Part shown: piece after piece, positions 8,591 to 24,365 of the stretch
How the letters are laid out: each line of letters opens with the position of its first letter
Position numbering within the stretch: position 1 is the first letter of the stretch
NCBI GenBank assembly: GCA_016717005.1
Contig: JADJUF010000025.1
Location: forward strand, 51,225-115,224
Direction: 5' to 3'
Source of the DNA: Myxococcales bacterium
Lineage (GTDB): Bacteria > Myxococcota_A > Polyangia > Haliangiales > Haliangiaceae
DNA: 64,000 nt
Notes under the pieces: model-generated
What the model was told of the DNA's origin: nothing
Seen by the model: the letters and a program-made list of their open reading frames with translations, nothing else
Databases searched by the model: none
Program-made: the position numbers and the translations under genes

Positions 8591-9654
8591 GGCGCGAGCA
8601 TACCGGGCGCCGGCCCGGGCGCCAGCGCGGCCCAGCGGGTCGCGGTGTCGTGGGCCAGGCGCGCCAGATCGACGCCGAGGGTCGCCGCCAGCGCCAGCTC
8701 GCGCTGGTAGCTGGTCGCCAGCGGCTCGGGGTCGTCGCTGCCGAGCACGCACCGGACGCCGGCCCGCTGCAGCGCCGCCAGCGGCGTGGCGCCGTGGGCG
8801 GCCTCGAGCGCCGCCACCGCCGACGGGATCAGCAGCAGGTTCGAGGTCGGGCACACCTCGAGCGTCACGCCGGCGTCGATCACCTGCGCGAGCACCGCCG
8901 GATCGTCGAGCGCGCGCACGCCGTGGCCGATCGCCTGGGGCGCTAGCGCCAGCGTGCGCGCGACCGAGTCGGCGCCGGCGAACTCGCCGGCGTGGATCGT
9001 CAGGTCGGGCAGGTCGGGGCGGAGCTGCTCGATGATCGCCACCAGCGCCGCCGGCATCGGCTCGCGATCGTCGCCGCCGACGATGCCGAGCACGTCGAGC
9101 CCGACCAGCGCCGCCGCGTGCTCGCGCACCATCGCCGCCAGCGCCTGGTAGTGGGGCGCGCTCTCGAACGTGCGCGACAGGCCCAGCCGCAGCAGGATCG
9201 GCACGCCGGTGGCCGCGACCACGCGCGCGCGCGCGGCGATCACCGCCGCCAGGATCGGGCTGGCGTAGCGGCTGGCGAACTCGACCGGCGCCACCTCGCG
9301 CCAGGCCCGGCGCTCGTGCTCGATCAGGGTGCGCGCCATCGAGAACAGGCTCAGGCGCAGCTCGCACCCGGCGGCGTCGGCCGCGGCCTCGTCCATCGCC
9401 CGCTCGGCCAGGGCCGCGATCGCCGGCACGCTGACGTAGGCGGCCCGGCTCGCGACGATGCAGCCGTAGAACGCCGACGGATCGTCGGACGGCGCGGTCA
9501 CCGTCACCGCCGCGGCCAGCTCGGCCTCGGTGCGGAAGCGCCCGGCGGCGTCGTCGTAGAAGGTCGGGCTGCGCAGATCGAACTGGCGCGCGATCGCGGC
9601 CAGGGCCGCCGCGCTGTGCGAGCCCTCGAGGTGACGGTGGAGATCGAGTTGCAC
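8587..9654 (-). CDS. Adenosine deaminase family protein
   Basis: 355 residues in the metal-dependent amidohydrolase fold. Zinc-site motif LHRHLEGS lies at residues 5-12, HAGE with His221 and the catalytic Glu follows, then GHGVRALDDP and finally GSDDPEP. All residues expected for adenosine or related 6-aminopurine hydrolysis are present (His-x-His, His, His, Asp). The protein is cytoplasmic. Start is GTG 9654, placing the HxH motif at the usual distance; GTG 9672 adds six residues. It is divergent from the GreA/B-like gene at 9757. Substrate (adenosine, adenine or a modified nucleoside) cannot be fixed from motifs alone. Confidence 0.9.
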   Translation of the reverse strand: MQLDLHRHLEGSHSAAALAAIARQFDLRSPTFYDDAAGRFRTEAELAAAVTVTAPSDDPSAFYGCIVASRAAYVSVPAIAALAERAMDEAAADAAGCELRLSLFSMARTLIEHERRAWREVAPVEFASRYASPILAAVIAARARVVAATGVPILLRLGLSRTFESAPHYQALAAMVREHAAALVGLDVLGIVGGDDREPMPAALVAIIEQLRPDLPDLTIHAGEFAGADSVARTLALAPQAIGHGVRALDDPAVLAQVIDAGVTLEVCPTSNLLLIPSAVAALEAAHGATPLAALQRAGVRCVLGSDDPEPLATSYQRELALAATLGVDLARLAHDTATRWAALAPGPAPGMLAP

Positions 9655-9743
9655 GGCGCTGGTGTACCGCACTGACGTCGGGCGGGTAGCGCCGCCTGGT
9701 GTTTGTCGGCGCCGGGCCGGCGCCGGGCCGGCGCCCGATCGCG

Positions 9744-9749
9744 TATGGT
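9744..9749 (+). promoter_or_regulatory. Predicted -10 of leaderless promoter
   Basis: TATGGT sits 7 nt before ATG 9757, so the predicted transcription start coincides with the start codon. This decides ATG 9757 over ATG 9745, which overlaps the hexamer. Confidence 0.5.
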
Positions 9750-9756
9750 GCGCGCG

Positions 9757-10224
9757 ATGGCGAGCCGCGCTGACCTGAAGCGAGCGCTCCTGGCCGCGGC
9801 CGAGGCCGCCCTGGCGACCGCGCGCGCGGCCCACGCCGCCGCGGTCGAGGGCGCGACCCACGCCGAGGCCCGGGCCGAGAACGACAAGGACACGCGCGGC
9901 CTCGAGCAGTCGTACCTGGCCCGCGGCCACGCCGCCCGGGTCCAGGAGATCGAGGCGGCGTTGCCGGCGCTGGCGGCGCTGTCGGTCGGCCGCGCGCCGA
10001 GCCAGGTGGCGCTGGGCGCGATCGTGACGGTCGACGACGACGGCGCGACCGTGCGCTACTACCTGGCGCCGTGGGGCGGCGGGGTCACGGTCGGCGGCGA
10101 CGTGGCGGTCGTGACGCCGCAGTCGCCGATCGGCCGGGCGCTGCTGGGCCGGGCCGCCGGCGACCTGGTCGAGATCCGGCGCCCCGGCGGCGTGCGCGAG
10201 GTCGAGGTCACGCGCATCGACTAG
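9757..10224 (+). CDS. GreA/GreB-type C-terminal domain protein
   Basis: 155 residues. A helical N-terminal half carries ATHAEARAENDKDTRGLEQSYLARGHAARVQEIEAAL, as in the short GreA/GreB-like factors of proteobacteria. The C-terminal half is an FKBP-like beta domain ending in TPQSPIGRALLGRAAGDLVEI, the Gre C-terminal signature that docks on RNA polymerase. It lacks the full Gre N-terminal coiled-coil length (Gre factors are near 158 aa but with a different tip), so true transcript cleavage activity is uncertain; it may be a secondary-channel regulator. The stop codon is part of the inverted-repeat element at 10221. Confidence 0.75.
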   Translation: MASRADLKRALLAAAEAALATARAAHAAAVEGATHAEARAENDKDTRGLEQSYLARGHAARVQEIEAALPALAALSVGRAPSQVALGAIVTVDDDGATVRYYLAPWGGGVTVGGDVAVVTPQSPIGRALLGRAAGDLVEIRRPGGVREVEVTRID

Positions 10225-10386
10225 TACCTCGCCACAGGGAATCTGATCGGTTGAGGACGCCGATCCATCGCCGATCGCTGCGTTGCAACTCCTCGAGTTC
10301 CAACGAGGGGCCCGTCGTCGTTGCGCCTTGCGCTCGGCGCGCCTCGGCGCCCGCAACCAATCATCTCCCCTGTGGCGAGGTACTAG
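10221..10386. repeat. MITE-like inverted-repeat element A (166 bp)
   Basis: Perfect 19-bp terminal inverted repeats: CTAGTACCTCGCCACAGGG at 10221 and its reverse complement ending at 10386. Similarity continues inwards imperfectly (TGATCGGTTG against ATGATTGGTTG, then GACGCCGA against GGCGCCGA), so the whole element can fold back. Interior blocks GATCCATC (10262) and GCTGCGTTGC (10277) are shared with 6123-6307. It supplies the TAG stop of the GreA/B-like gene. CTAG at both ends could be a target duplication. Confidence 0.85.
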
Positions 10387-10468
10387 CGCGCGGTCGCGTC
10401 CGCGCGGCCGGGTGTCAGCGGTGTCAGCCGATCGGGCGTTCGGGTGGGTGTCAGTCCGGTCGGTCGCG

Positions 10469-10726
10469 TCAGCGCGGCCCGACGCCCGCGTCGCCGGCCA
10501 CGGCCTCGTCCTTGGTCGCCTCCTTGTACCCGGCCTCGACGCCCCGCTTGACCTTCTCGACCACCGGCTTGGCCTTCTCGCTCACGCCCTCGCGCATGTC
10601 CTTGGCCTCGCTGGTCGACCAGATCGCCGACACGTGTCCGAAGAACGTGCGCTTGCCCAGCTTCACGGTGGCGCCCATGAAGATGAGCACGCCCACCAAG
10701 ATCAAGGTGACGACGGAGCGGATCAC
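10469..10726 (-). CDS. Small single-pass membrane protein
   Basis: 85 residues: one N-terminal membrane helix (RSVVTLILVGVLIFMGATV, about 3-21) then a polar tail of Lys/Glu-rich helical sequence (SEKAKPVVEKVKRGVEAGYKEATKDEA) facing the cytoplasm or periplasm. No family recognised. Third-position G/C and the clear helix-plus-amphipathic pattern support coding. It stands alone between the inverted-repeat element and the FHA regulator; function unknown. Confidence 0.6.
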   Translation of the reverse strand: MIRSVVTLILVGVLIFMGATVKLGKRTFFGHVSAIWSTSEAKDMREGVSEKAKPVVEKVKRGVEAGYKEATKDEAVAGDAGVGPR

Positions 10727-10767
10727 GCCGTCAGCCTAACGCGGCCTCGGCCGTGGTGCGAGCCGGC

Positions 10768-10803
10768 TGCAGGCTGCGGCCCGCATGCGGGCGCTGGCCT
10801 GCA
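10768..10803. promoter_or_regulatory. Nested palindrome upstream of FHA-sigma54 activator 1
   Basis: TGCAGGC (10768) and GCCTGCA (10797) form an inverted pair around an inner palindrome, GCCCGCATGCGGGC. The same TGCAGGC/GCCTGCA arms occur at 19624-19641 and 21082-21105 next to the other regulators, so this may be a shared operator. Confidence 0.4.
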
Positions 10804-10885
10804 CCTCGGCGGCACCGGCGCCGCGCGGTTCCGCGGAGTTGCGCCGCTGCCGGGGAGGCACGGCGCCTGCAACTGCCTGCCTGCG

Positions 10886-12289
<1,404 letters not shown>

Positions 12290-12345
12290 GCCGCGGCGGC
12301 GGCCGATCGCGCACGCGCGCGGCGCGGCTCGTCCGACCGGCGGCG

Positions 12346-14009
<1,664 letters not shown>

Positions 14010-14013
<4 letters not shown>

Positions 14014-17000
14014 GGCTCCTCGCCCGGCCACGCCACCGGCGGGCACGCCCGGCCCAGCGCGGCGGCGGCGGCGGCGGCGGCCTCGGCGTAGGCGCGGGCC
14101 GCGGCCGCGGCGCCCAGGCGGCGCGCGGTGCGGGCCCGGGTCCACCACACGAACACCGCGTCCTCGGGATCGGCGGTGTCGCGCCGCGCCTGCTCGATCA
14201 CCGCGTCCCAGCCGACCTCGAGCTCGTCGGCGCACACCAGGAGCGCGAGATCGCGGGTCAGCGTCAGGAACGGGTTGTCGCCGAGATCGTCGACGCGCAG
14301 GCTGTCGAGCTCGCGCCGGGCCGCGGGCAGCTCGCCGGCGGTGGCGAGCAGGAGCGCGTACCACACCGACGCCACCACCGGCGGCGCCTCGCGGAAGCGC
14401 TCGCTGCCGATCCGGTGGGCGGCCTCGCTGGCGGCGAGCGCGCCGGCCAGGTCGCCGGCCCAGAAGCGCAACAGCGATAGATCGTACCAGCCCCACAGCT
14501 CGACCTGATCGAGCCCCATCCGGTTCGCGATCGCGATCGCGCGCTCGGCGTCGGCGGTGGCCGCGGCCGGGCGGTCGAGCTGGCGCCAGACGTTGACCCG
14601 GTTGAACAACCCGATCGCCAGGTGGAAGTGATCGCCGGCCAGGTCGCACTGCGCGATCGCGCGGTCGAGCACGGCCAGGCCCTCGTCGAGCTGGCCGAGC
14701 CGGCGCAGCACGCCGCCGAGCATCAGCCGCGAGCCGATCGCGGTCGCGTGATCGCCGAGCCGGTCGGCGGCGTCGATCGCCGCCGTGAGCAGCGCGCGGG
14801 CGTCGTCGAGGCGCTCCTGCCGGGCCCGGACCACGCCCAGCCAGTTGTCGAGCCGGGCCCGGACCGCGGCCGGCAGCCCCGCCGGCGCGGCGGCGGCGGC
14901 GTCCTCGATCAGGCGCGCCGACTCGCCCAGGCGCTCGGTGAAGTCGCACACCGCGCCGTCGGCGACCTGGAGATCGATCGCCGCGGCCGGGTCGCCGAGC
15001 GCCAGCGCCAGCTCGCGCGCCGCGCGCAGATCGGTCTGGGCCGCCTCGTAGTGGGTCAGCAGCCGGCGGGTGTGGCCGCGCGCGCCCAGCAGGCGCAGGC
15101 GCGCGGCCGGTGGTGGATCGTCGCCCAGCTGATCGAGCGCGAGCGTCAGCCAGCGCTCGGCCTCGAGCGGCGCGTGCCGGGCCTGGGCGTCGGCGGCGAG
15201 CCGCTCGGCCGCGCGCACCGCGGTCGCGGCGTCGCCGGCGCGGGCCGCGTGGAACGCCATGCGGGCCCAGGTCGCCGCGTCGTCGCCGCGCGCGCGTACG
15301 TGGGCCAGCGCCGCGGCGTGGACCGCGCGCGCGACCGGCGCCGGCGCGGTGTCGGCGATCGCGTCCTGCTCGGCCTCGCTGTGGAACCGCCAGCTCGCGC
15401 CGTGCGCCACCACGACGCCGGCGCGCGCGAGCTGGTCGAGCCCGACGCCGGGATCGATGCGGACCCCGGCCGCAGGCACCTGGGTGACGGCCTCGACCAC
15501 GTCGTGCTCGAACTCGGCGCCGAGCAGCGCGATCGCGCGCGCCAGCTCGGCCAGCCCGGGGCCGAGGCCGGCGAGCTGGCGGGTCACGAACCACTGCACG
15601 CCCGGCGCCGGCGGCAGGAAGTCGAGCTCGTCGGCGGCGACGAACCACACCTCGCTGCCGGGATGGCGCCGGATCACGCCGGCCCGCCGCAGCTCGCGCG
15701 CGAGCGCGGTCAGCACGCCGGGGCTGCCGCCGCACCGCGCCGCCAGCCGCGCCACCAGGGCCTCGGGCACGCGCCGCGCGGGCGCGAGCGCGCGCCGCAG
15801 CAGCACCCGCGCGTCGGCGTCGTCGAGCGGCGCCAGGCGCTCGACGCTGACCCGGGCGCCGTCGAGCCAGGTCGGCCGCGCCGCGGCCAGCGCCTCGGTC
15901 GCGGTCGCCGCCAGCCACAGCGGTCCGGTCGCGGTGCGGGCCGCGACGCCGAGCGCGGTCATCAGCGCGTCGTCGATCCAGTGGGCGTCGTCGACGACGA
16001 TCGCCAGCGGGCCCACGGTCAGGGCCGCGTCGATCGCCGCCCGGACCTCGGCGGTCAGCGGCAGCGCCGCGCTGGGGTCGGGCCCGGGCGCGATCGCGTC
16101 GAGCTGGGCCCGCAGCGCGCGCACCGCGGCCGCGGCGCCCGCGCCGAACGTGCGCGCGCCGGCCAGCCGGACCACCGCGGCCTCGGGGTGGGCGGCCGCC
16201 ACGCGCGCCGCGAGCTCGTCGACCAGCCGGCTCTTGCCGGCGCCGGCCGCGCCGAGCGCGAGCCAGGTCGCCGGCGGCCCGTCGGTCAACGCCGCGGCCG
16301 CGCTGGCGAGCGCCGACGCCACCCGCGCGTCGGCCCCGAGCATCGGCCCGGTCGTCGCGGGCGCGGGCGCGGCGTCGACCTCGGGCCGCGGGCGCAGGCG
16401 CTGGCCGCCGTCGATCGTCTCGACCTGGCCGCCGTCGAGCTCCCGCGCCGCCGCGGCGGTCAGCAGCACGCCGCTCGCGGTCGAGGTCGGCAGCCACGCA
16501 CCGGGCTGGTCGAGCGGCGGGCCGAACAGCATCGCGCGCCCGTCCTTGCCGCGGCGGACCACGAGCTGGGTCACGTGCACCGCGGTGCGCGCGCCCAGCT
16601 CGGCCAGGGTGGCCGCGGTCGCCAACGCCGCCGCCACCGGCGCCGGGCAGTCGTCCGGCACGAACGCCAGGATCGCGCGGCCCGGGGTCTGACGTGCGAC
16701 CTGACCGCCGCGCGCGCGCACCAGCGCGTCGAGGTTGTGGGCGGTCGGCGCGCGCTCGACCGCGACCAGCGCCACGCTCGAGCGGTTGGCGACCGCGACC
16801 GGCGCGACGCCGGTGACGAGCTCGGCGCCGTCGATCGCGGCCAGCGCCGTCACCACCGCCGCCGCCGACGCGGGGCGCTGGGCCGGCGCCTTGGCCAGGC
16901 ACGCGGCCAGCAGCTCGTCGAGCTGGGGCGGCACCGGCCGCACCGTCGACGCGCGCGGCGCGCGGAAGCTCAGGTGCCCGAGCTCGACCGCGGTGCGATC

Positions 17001-17717
17001 GCCGACGAACGGCGGCCGCGTGGTCACCGCCTCGAACCCGACCGCGCCCAGCCCGTACAGATCGGTCGCCGCCGACAGCGGCTCGCCGCGGACCTGCTCG
17101 GGCGCCATGTACAGCGTCGTGCCCCCGGCGGTCGCGGGCGCGCCGTCGTCGACGAGGCGTCGGGCCATGCCGAGATCGAGCAGGCGGACCGCGCCGTCGG
17201 CGGCCCGGACGATGTTGTCGGGCTTGAGATCGCCATGGACGACGCCGGCGGCGTGCGCGAGGGTGAGCGCGCCCGCGACGCCGCGCAGCCACGCCAGGGC
17301 CTCGTCGATCGCGAGCGGCCCCGCGGCGCGCGCCAGGTGGGCGCCCAGGGTCGTGCCGGCGACCAGCTCCATCGCCAGGTACGGGCGCCCATCGGGCAGG
17401 GCGCCGTCGGCGAACACCGTCGGCACCGCCGGCGGGCCGATCGTCCGCATCGCCGCGGCCTCGCGCGCGAAGCTGGCCACGACCTCGGGGCCGCCGGCGT
17501 GCGCGACCTTGATCGCGGCCTCCGCGCCGTCGTCGCGGCGGCCCCGCCACACCGCCGCCTGGCCGCCGCTGGCGATCAGCTCGGCGACGCGCCAGCCGGG
17601 CACCACCGGCGGCGCTGGCGGGGCGTCGTCCTCGTGCTCCTCGCGGGTCGGCTGCGCGCCGTCGGCCGGGCACGCCATGTCCCGGGCCAGCTTGCGGAAG
17701 CAGCGCGGGCACCTCAC
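14010..17717 (-). CDS. PknK-like kinase fused to AAA/STAND ATPase and TPR domain
   Basis: 1235 residues. Short zinc ribbon (CPRCF..CPADG), then a kinase domain with a relaxed glycine loop (IASGGQAAVWRG), AAIK, HGDLKPDN (His161, Asp163; the Arg before Asp is Gly, so a non-RD kinase) and DLG instead of DFG. Residues ~315-430 look like a degenerate nucleotide-cyclase fold. An ATPase follows with Walker A GAAGAGKS (about 489-496) and Walker B LAIVVDDAHW (about 574), then ~500 residues of TPR-like helices. This is the layout of large myxobacterial kinase-ATPase signal integrators. Leaderless GTG start predicted (hexamer at 17724). Confidence 0.88.
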
Positions 17718-17723
17718 GCGGCC

Positions 17724-17729
17724 ATGCTA
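17724..17729 (-). promoter_or_regulatory. Predicted -10 of leaderless promoter
   Basis: TAGCAT on the minus strand, 6 nt before GTG 17717, drives the two coupled kinase genes. Confidence 0.5.
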
Positions 17730-17736
17730 CCTGCGA

Positions 17737-19557
17737 TCAGGCGGCGTCCGCGCACAGCGACGCGCAGCTCGCGTCACCCGGCGCGCCCTCGCCGGCGGCG
17801 TCATCGAGCATGGCGTCGGCACCGGCGTCGGGCGGCGTCGGCGCGTCGGGCGGGGCGGCGTCGATGCCGGCGTCGGGCGGCGTCGGCGCGTCGGGCGGTG
17901 TGGCGTCGATGCCGGCGTCGGGCGGCGTCGGCGCGTCGGGCGGGATGGCGTCGGCGCCGGCGTCGGACGGCAGCGGCGCGTCGGGCGGGGTGGCGTCGGC
18001 GCCGGCGTCGGACGGCAGCGGCGCGTCGGGCGGGGTGGCGTCGGCGCCGGCGTCGGGCGGCAGCGGCGCGTCAGGCCCGCCGTCGATGCCGGCGTCGAGC
18101 ACCGGGCCGTCGACGCCGGCGTCGGTCGGCGGCGGCACGACCGGCGCGTCGGGCGGCGGCGGCAACCAGTTACCGGGCATCTCGAACGGCAGCATGCCGT
18201 TGGCGAGCGGCGACTCGCACGCCACCAGCCAGTCGACGTCGGTCGTCTGGCCCAGCGCCGACTCGAGCGCGAGCTGCGACGCGATCCGCCCGACGCCGAG
18301 GCCGGTGATCGCCATCGCCGCGCCGTTGGCCTTCCAGCTCGAGTAGTTGTGGTAGCGGTTGTTGTTGAGCGAGTTGCCGGCGTAGAGCCCGGCCCGGTAC
18401 GGCGACGGTCCCGAGCCCAGGTGCGTGCTGGCCGCGGCCATGCGATCGCCCGGCGGCAGCGGCGCGACCTGCGCCTGGACGCTGTCGAGGCTGCCAGGGT
18501 TGGCGCGCTCGGGCGCGGTGAGCTCGAGCGGCGCGATCACCGCGCCGCCCCAGCTCGGCGGCAGGCGCACCGACGACGCCGCGCCCAGGCCGCGCGCCAG
18601 CGCGAACATCGCCACCGGCGTGCCGTCGCGGGTGAAGAACGACAGGAACGAGTGCTGGTCGGGATCGACGGCCGCCGGGTGCTGCACCCACGACGCGTTG
18701 CCCAGCGCCAGCGCGCCGCGCCACAGGAACTGCGCGTTGGTGATCGCCGCCCCGCTCGCGCTCACGAAGTCGAGCGCCGGCTCGCCGTGCAGCGCCACCG
18801 GCAGCGACGCGTAGAACGCGAACTTGAACCACAGCGCGCCGGTCTGGAGCGCGACGCTCTGCGGGACGTTGGGGTTGTCGCGGTACTCGTCGCGCGGCAC
18901 CGTCGTGATCGCCTGGACCATGTCGGTCCGGACCTCGAACGGGTCCCCCGGCAGCTCGGGCAGCCGCACCATCGGCGCCCAGGTCACGAAGCCGTGGTGC
19001 GCGAACACGCCGACCGGGCCGGCGTTGTCGCACGACGACAGCTCGAAGATCGGCCACGCGTACCAGAGCGCCTGCCGGAACACCATCGTGTCGACCCGGC
19101 GCAGCCGGAACACGACGTCGGCGACGCCGAGGTAGCCGTCGTAGACGTGGCCGGGGAACTGGATCTCCTCGCCCATCGCCAGCCGCGCCCGCTGGCCGCC
19201 GGTGCGGGCGACCTCGACGTCGGGGCCGATCGCCGCCGCGGCGGTGCCGCTCGAGCTGAGGAAGTTGACGCTGGTGACGCCGGCGGTCGCGGTCGCGCAC
19301 AGCGGCGGCACGGCGCCGTCGTACTGGATGCCGTAGATCGTCGCGTTGTTGAGCGTGCCCGGGCCGGTCGGGCCCCAGGGCGGCGAGCCCCGCAGGCCGG
19401 TGATGGTCGAAAACGAACCGAGGTTGCCGCTGTAGCTGCCGGAGTTGCGGTCCCAGCCGCCGCGCTCGATCGCTCGGCCGCCGTCGTCGCCCGTGCACGC
19501 GACGGCCGCCACCAGGGCGGCGACACCGACGACGACGACGGATCGCGAGGAGCGCAT
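17737..19557 (-). CDS. Large lipoprotein with C-terminal Asp-Ala-Pro repeats
   Basis: 606 residues. Signal peptide and lipobox (VVVVGVAALVAAVAC) predict an outer-membrane or surface lipoprotein. A ~470-residue globular region has no recognised family; it contains paired Cys, many aromatic residues and motifs such as WYAWPIFELSSCDNAG. The C-terminal 150 residues are a spacer of about nine PPDAPxPxDAGxDA repeats (DNA 17815-18130), ending in CASLC. ATG 19557 is chosen because it sits directly before the signal peptide; ATG 19575 is possible. Divergent from FHA activator 2, with a palindrome in the shared gap. Confidence 0.8.
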   Translation of the reverse strand: MRSSRSVVVVGVAALVAAVACTGDDGGRAIERGGWDRNSGSYSGNLGSFSTITGLRGSPPWGPTGPGTLNNATIYGIQYDGAVPPLCATATAGVTSVNFLSSSGTAAAAIGPDVEVARTGGQRARLAMGEEIQFPGHVYDGYLGVADVVFRLRRVDTMVFRQALWYAWPIFELSSCDNAGPVGVFAHHGFVTWAPMVRLPELPGDPFEVRTDMVQAITTVPRDEYRDNPNVPQSVALQTGALWFKFAFYASLPVALHGEPALDFVSASGAAITNAQFLWRGALALGNASWVQHPAAVDPDQHSFLSFFTRDGTPVAMFALARGLGAASSVRLPPSWGGAVIAPLELTAPERANPGSLDSVQAQVAPLPPGDRMAAASTHLGSGPSPYRAGLYAGNSLNNNRYHNYSSWKANGAAMAITGLGVGRIASQLALESALGQTTDVDWLVACESPLANGMLPFEMPGNWLPPPPDAPVVPPPTDAGVDGPVLDAGIDGGPDAPLPPDAGADATPPDAPLPSDAGADATPPDAPLPSDAGADAIPPDAPTPPDAGIDATPPDAPTPPDAGIDAAPPDAPTPPDAGADAMLDDAAGEGAPGDASCASLCADAA

Positions 19558-19623
19558 CGGGACAGGACTCTGCATGGAGCGTACCGGGAGCCGAGGGCGC
19601 AATGGAGGGCGCATCGAGGACGG

Positions 19624-19641
19624 TGCAGGCGCGAGCCTGCA
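19624..19641. promoter_or_regulatory. Inverted repeat in divergent regulatory gap
   Basis: TGCAGGC, four bases, GCCTGCA: the same arms as at 10768 and 21082. It lies between the lipoprotein and FHA activator 2, 54 bp before the predicted -10 of the latter. Confidence 0.45.
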
Positions 19642-19694
19642 GGCTGGCGGCATCACCTGAGGGCCGGACCCCGCAGGCCCCCCGACGACAGAGG

Positions 19695-19700
19695 TATAGT
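19695..19700 (+). promoter_or_regulatory. Predicted -10 of leaderless promoter
   Basis: TATAGT 8 nt before ATG 19709, in a GGTATAGTAT context; the best -10 match in this block. Confidence 0.55.
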
Positions 19701-19708
19701 ATCCCGAG

Positions 19709-21067
<1,359 letters not shown>

Positions 21068-21081
21068 GCGGCCGCGCCCGT

Positions 21082-21105
21082 CGGTGCAGGCCCGGGCCTG
21101 CACCG
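21082..21105. promoter_or_regulatory. Perfect 24-bp palindrome between activator 2 and kinase
   Basis: CGGTGCAGGCCC and its exact reverse complement abut, centred at 21093/21094, 32 bp before the kinase -10. It could be an operator or a factor-independent hairpin; there is no T tract, which favours an operator. Confidence 0.5.
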
Positions 21106-21136
21106 GAAACGCGGTCGGCGGCGTCGGCGCGCGTGG

Positions 21137-21142
21137 TACCCT
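21137..21142 (+). promoter_or_regulatory. Predicted -10 of leaderless promoter
   Basis: TACCCT 5 nt before GTG 21148. Confidence 0.4.
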
Positions 21143-21147
21143 GAGGC

Positions 21148-22539
21148 GTGCACGGCGCCGACTCCACCGGCTTGCCCCTGGCGGCGCTCGGCGACGCGGC
21201 GGTGCTGCCGTCGGGCACGCGCCTCGACGGGTTCCGCCTCGAGGCGATGATCGCGCAGGGCGGGTTCGGGCAGGTCTACCGCGCGACCGAGGTCGACAGC
21301 GGCCGCGTGGTCGCGGTCAAGGTGCTGCACGGCGAGCTGTGCGGCGCGCCCAGCGCGGTCGCCCGGTTCCTGCGCGAGGCCGAGGTGACGGTCCGGGTCC
21401 GGCACCCGCACGTCGTCGAGCTGGTGTCGTGGGGCACCGTCGCCGACGGCCGGCCGTACCTCGTGATGGAGTTCCTGACCGGCACCGATCTCGGGCGCGT
21501 GCTGGCGCAGCACGGGCGGCTGTCGATCGAGCGCACGCTCGCGATCGTCGCGCCGATCTGCGCGGCGCTGACCGCGGCCCACGCCCAGGCGGTCGTCCAC
21601 CGCGACGTCAAGGTCGGCAACGTGTTCTTGGCCCAGGGGCCCGACGGCGTCGAGCGCGTCGTGCTGATCGATTTCGGCATCGCCAAGCTGGCCGCGCCCG
21701 AGGCCGCGGAGCTCACGACCTCGCGCCAGCTGGTCGGCACGCCGGTGACGATGGCGCCCGAGCAGATCGCCGGCGGCGCGGTCGACGCGCGCACCGACGT
21801 CTACGGCCTCGGCGTGATGACGTTCCACCTGCTGACCGGCCGGCTGCCGTTCGAGGACGAGTCGGCGACGATCGTCCAGTACCTGCACGCCCACGCGCGC
21901 CGGCCGCGGGCCTCGGCGTTCGCGCCGGTGCCGACCGAGCTCGACGACGTGCTCGCGCGCGCGATGGCGATCGATCCGGCGCAGCGCTACCCCGGCGCCG
22001 ACGCGTTCGCCGCCGCGCTGCGGGACGCCGTCGCGACGCCCAGCGCCAGCGCCGACGAGCTCGAGCCGCGTCCGGCGGTGGCGATCCTGGTCGAGGTCCG
22101 CGCCGACGACGACGCCATGGCCGATCCCGACGACGCGCTGCTCGCCGACCTCGAGGGCCTGCTGCCCCTGGCCGAGCGCCACCTCGCCAGCGCCGGCTTC
22201 GCGATGGCCTTGCACAGCGGCAACTTGCTGCTCGCGGGCCACGCGATCGACGGCGACGACGCGACCGCGCGCGCCGCCGCGATCGACGTCGCGCGGGTGC
22301 TCGCGGCCGAGCTCGAGGTCCGGCCGGCGCGCGATGCGCGGGTCGGGTTCGTGGTCGTGGTCCACGCCGGCGTCGCGCTGTGCGCCGGGACCGCGGTCCG
22401 GGCCGGCGAGCTCACCGACGTCGCCTACTGGACGCCCGATCCCAGCGTGCGCGGCCTCGTCGCGACCCGGGCGGCCCTCGACGGTCTGCCGGTGCTCAGC
22501 GCCGCGGTCAGCGACTCGCGTGTCTGGCAGGTCCGCTGA
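21148..22539 (+). CDS. Cytoplasmic Ser/Thr protein kinase with C-terminal cyclase-like domain
   Basis: 463 residues. Complete Hanks kinase in the first ~290 residues: IAQGGFGQVYRA, VAVKVL, HRDVKVGN (His151), LIDFGIAKL, GTPVTMAPEQI, DVYGLGVM. No membrane helix. Residues ~305-463 (VAILVEVRAD, VGFVVVVHAGVALCAG, VRGLVATRAALDGL) look like a degenerate class III nucleotide-cyclase fold lacking the metal aspartates; a similar domain occurs in the kinase at 14010. GTG start is supported by the -10 five bases upstream. It lies between FHA activator 2 and the XylR-type activator. Confidence 0.85.
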   Translation: MHGADSTGLPLAALGDAAVLPSGTRLDGFRLEAMIAQGGFGQVYRATEVDSGRVVAVKVLHGELCGAPSAVARFLREAEVTVRVRHPHVVELVSWGTVADGRPYLVMEFLTGTDLGRVLAQHGRLSIERTLAIVAPICAALTAAHAQAVVHRDVKVGNVFLAQGPDGVERVVLIDFGIAKLAAPEAAELTTSRQLVGTPVTMAPEQIAGGAVDARTDVYGLGVMTFHLLTGRLPFEDESATIVQYLHAHARRPRASAFAPVPTELDDVLARAMAIDPAQRYPGADAFAAALRDAVATPSASADELEPRPAVAILVEVRADDDAMADPDDALLADLEGLLPLAERHLASAGFAMALHSGNLLLAGHAIDGDDATARAAAIDVARVLAAELEVRPARDARVGFVVVVHAGVALCAGTAVRAGELTDVAYWTPDPSVRGLVATRAALDGLPVLSAAVSDSRVWQVR

Positions 22540-22541
22540 CC

Positions 22542-22575
22542 CTCCATCCTGGACGCTCGCTTCCACAACGGAACG
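22542..22575. promoter_or_regulatory. Paired motif M1, upstream of XylR-type activator
   Basis: CTCCATCCTGGACG (22542) and CTTCCACAACGGAACG (22560), an 18-bp step. This is one of four paired copies in the bufferin locus (others at 24291, 25198, 30289); candidate activator site, 44 bp before ATG 22619. Confidence 0.5.
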
Positions 22576-22618
22576 ATCGGGCGTAACCTCGCGGCCGAAC
22601 CCCGCGTAGGTACATCAC

Positions 22619-24269
<1,651 letters not shown>

Positions 24270-24290
24270 GCGCCCGCACCCGTCGCCACA

Positions 24291-24325
24291 CTCCAACCTG
24301 GAACGCCGGGACTCCAACATCGCAC
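24291..24325. promoter_or_regulatory. Paired motif M2, upstream of nrtS-bufA2
   Basis: CTCCAACCTGGAACG (24291-24305) and ACTCCAACATCGCACC (24311). It lies about 70 bp upstream of a sigma54-type promoter, the right place for an enhancer-binding protein site. Confidence 0.5.
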
Positions 24326-24365
24326 CCTGAGGGCCGTGGCGCGCCGTCGCAGGCCGGTTCGGCGG

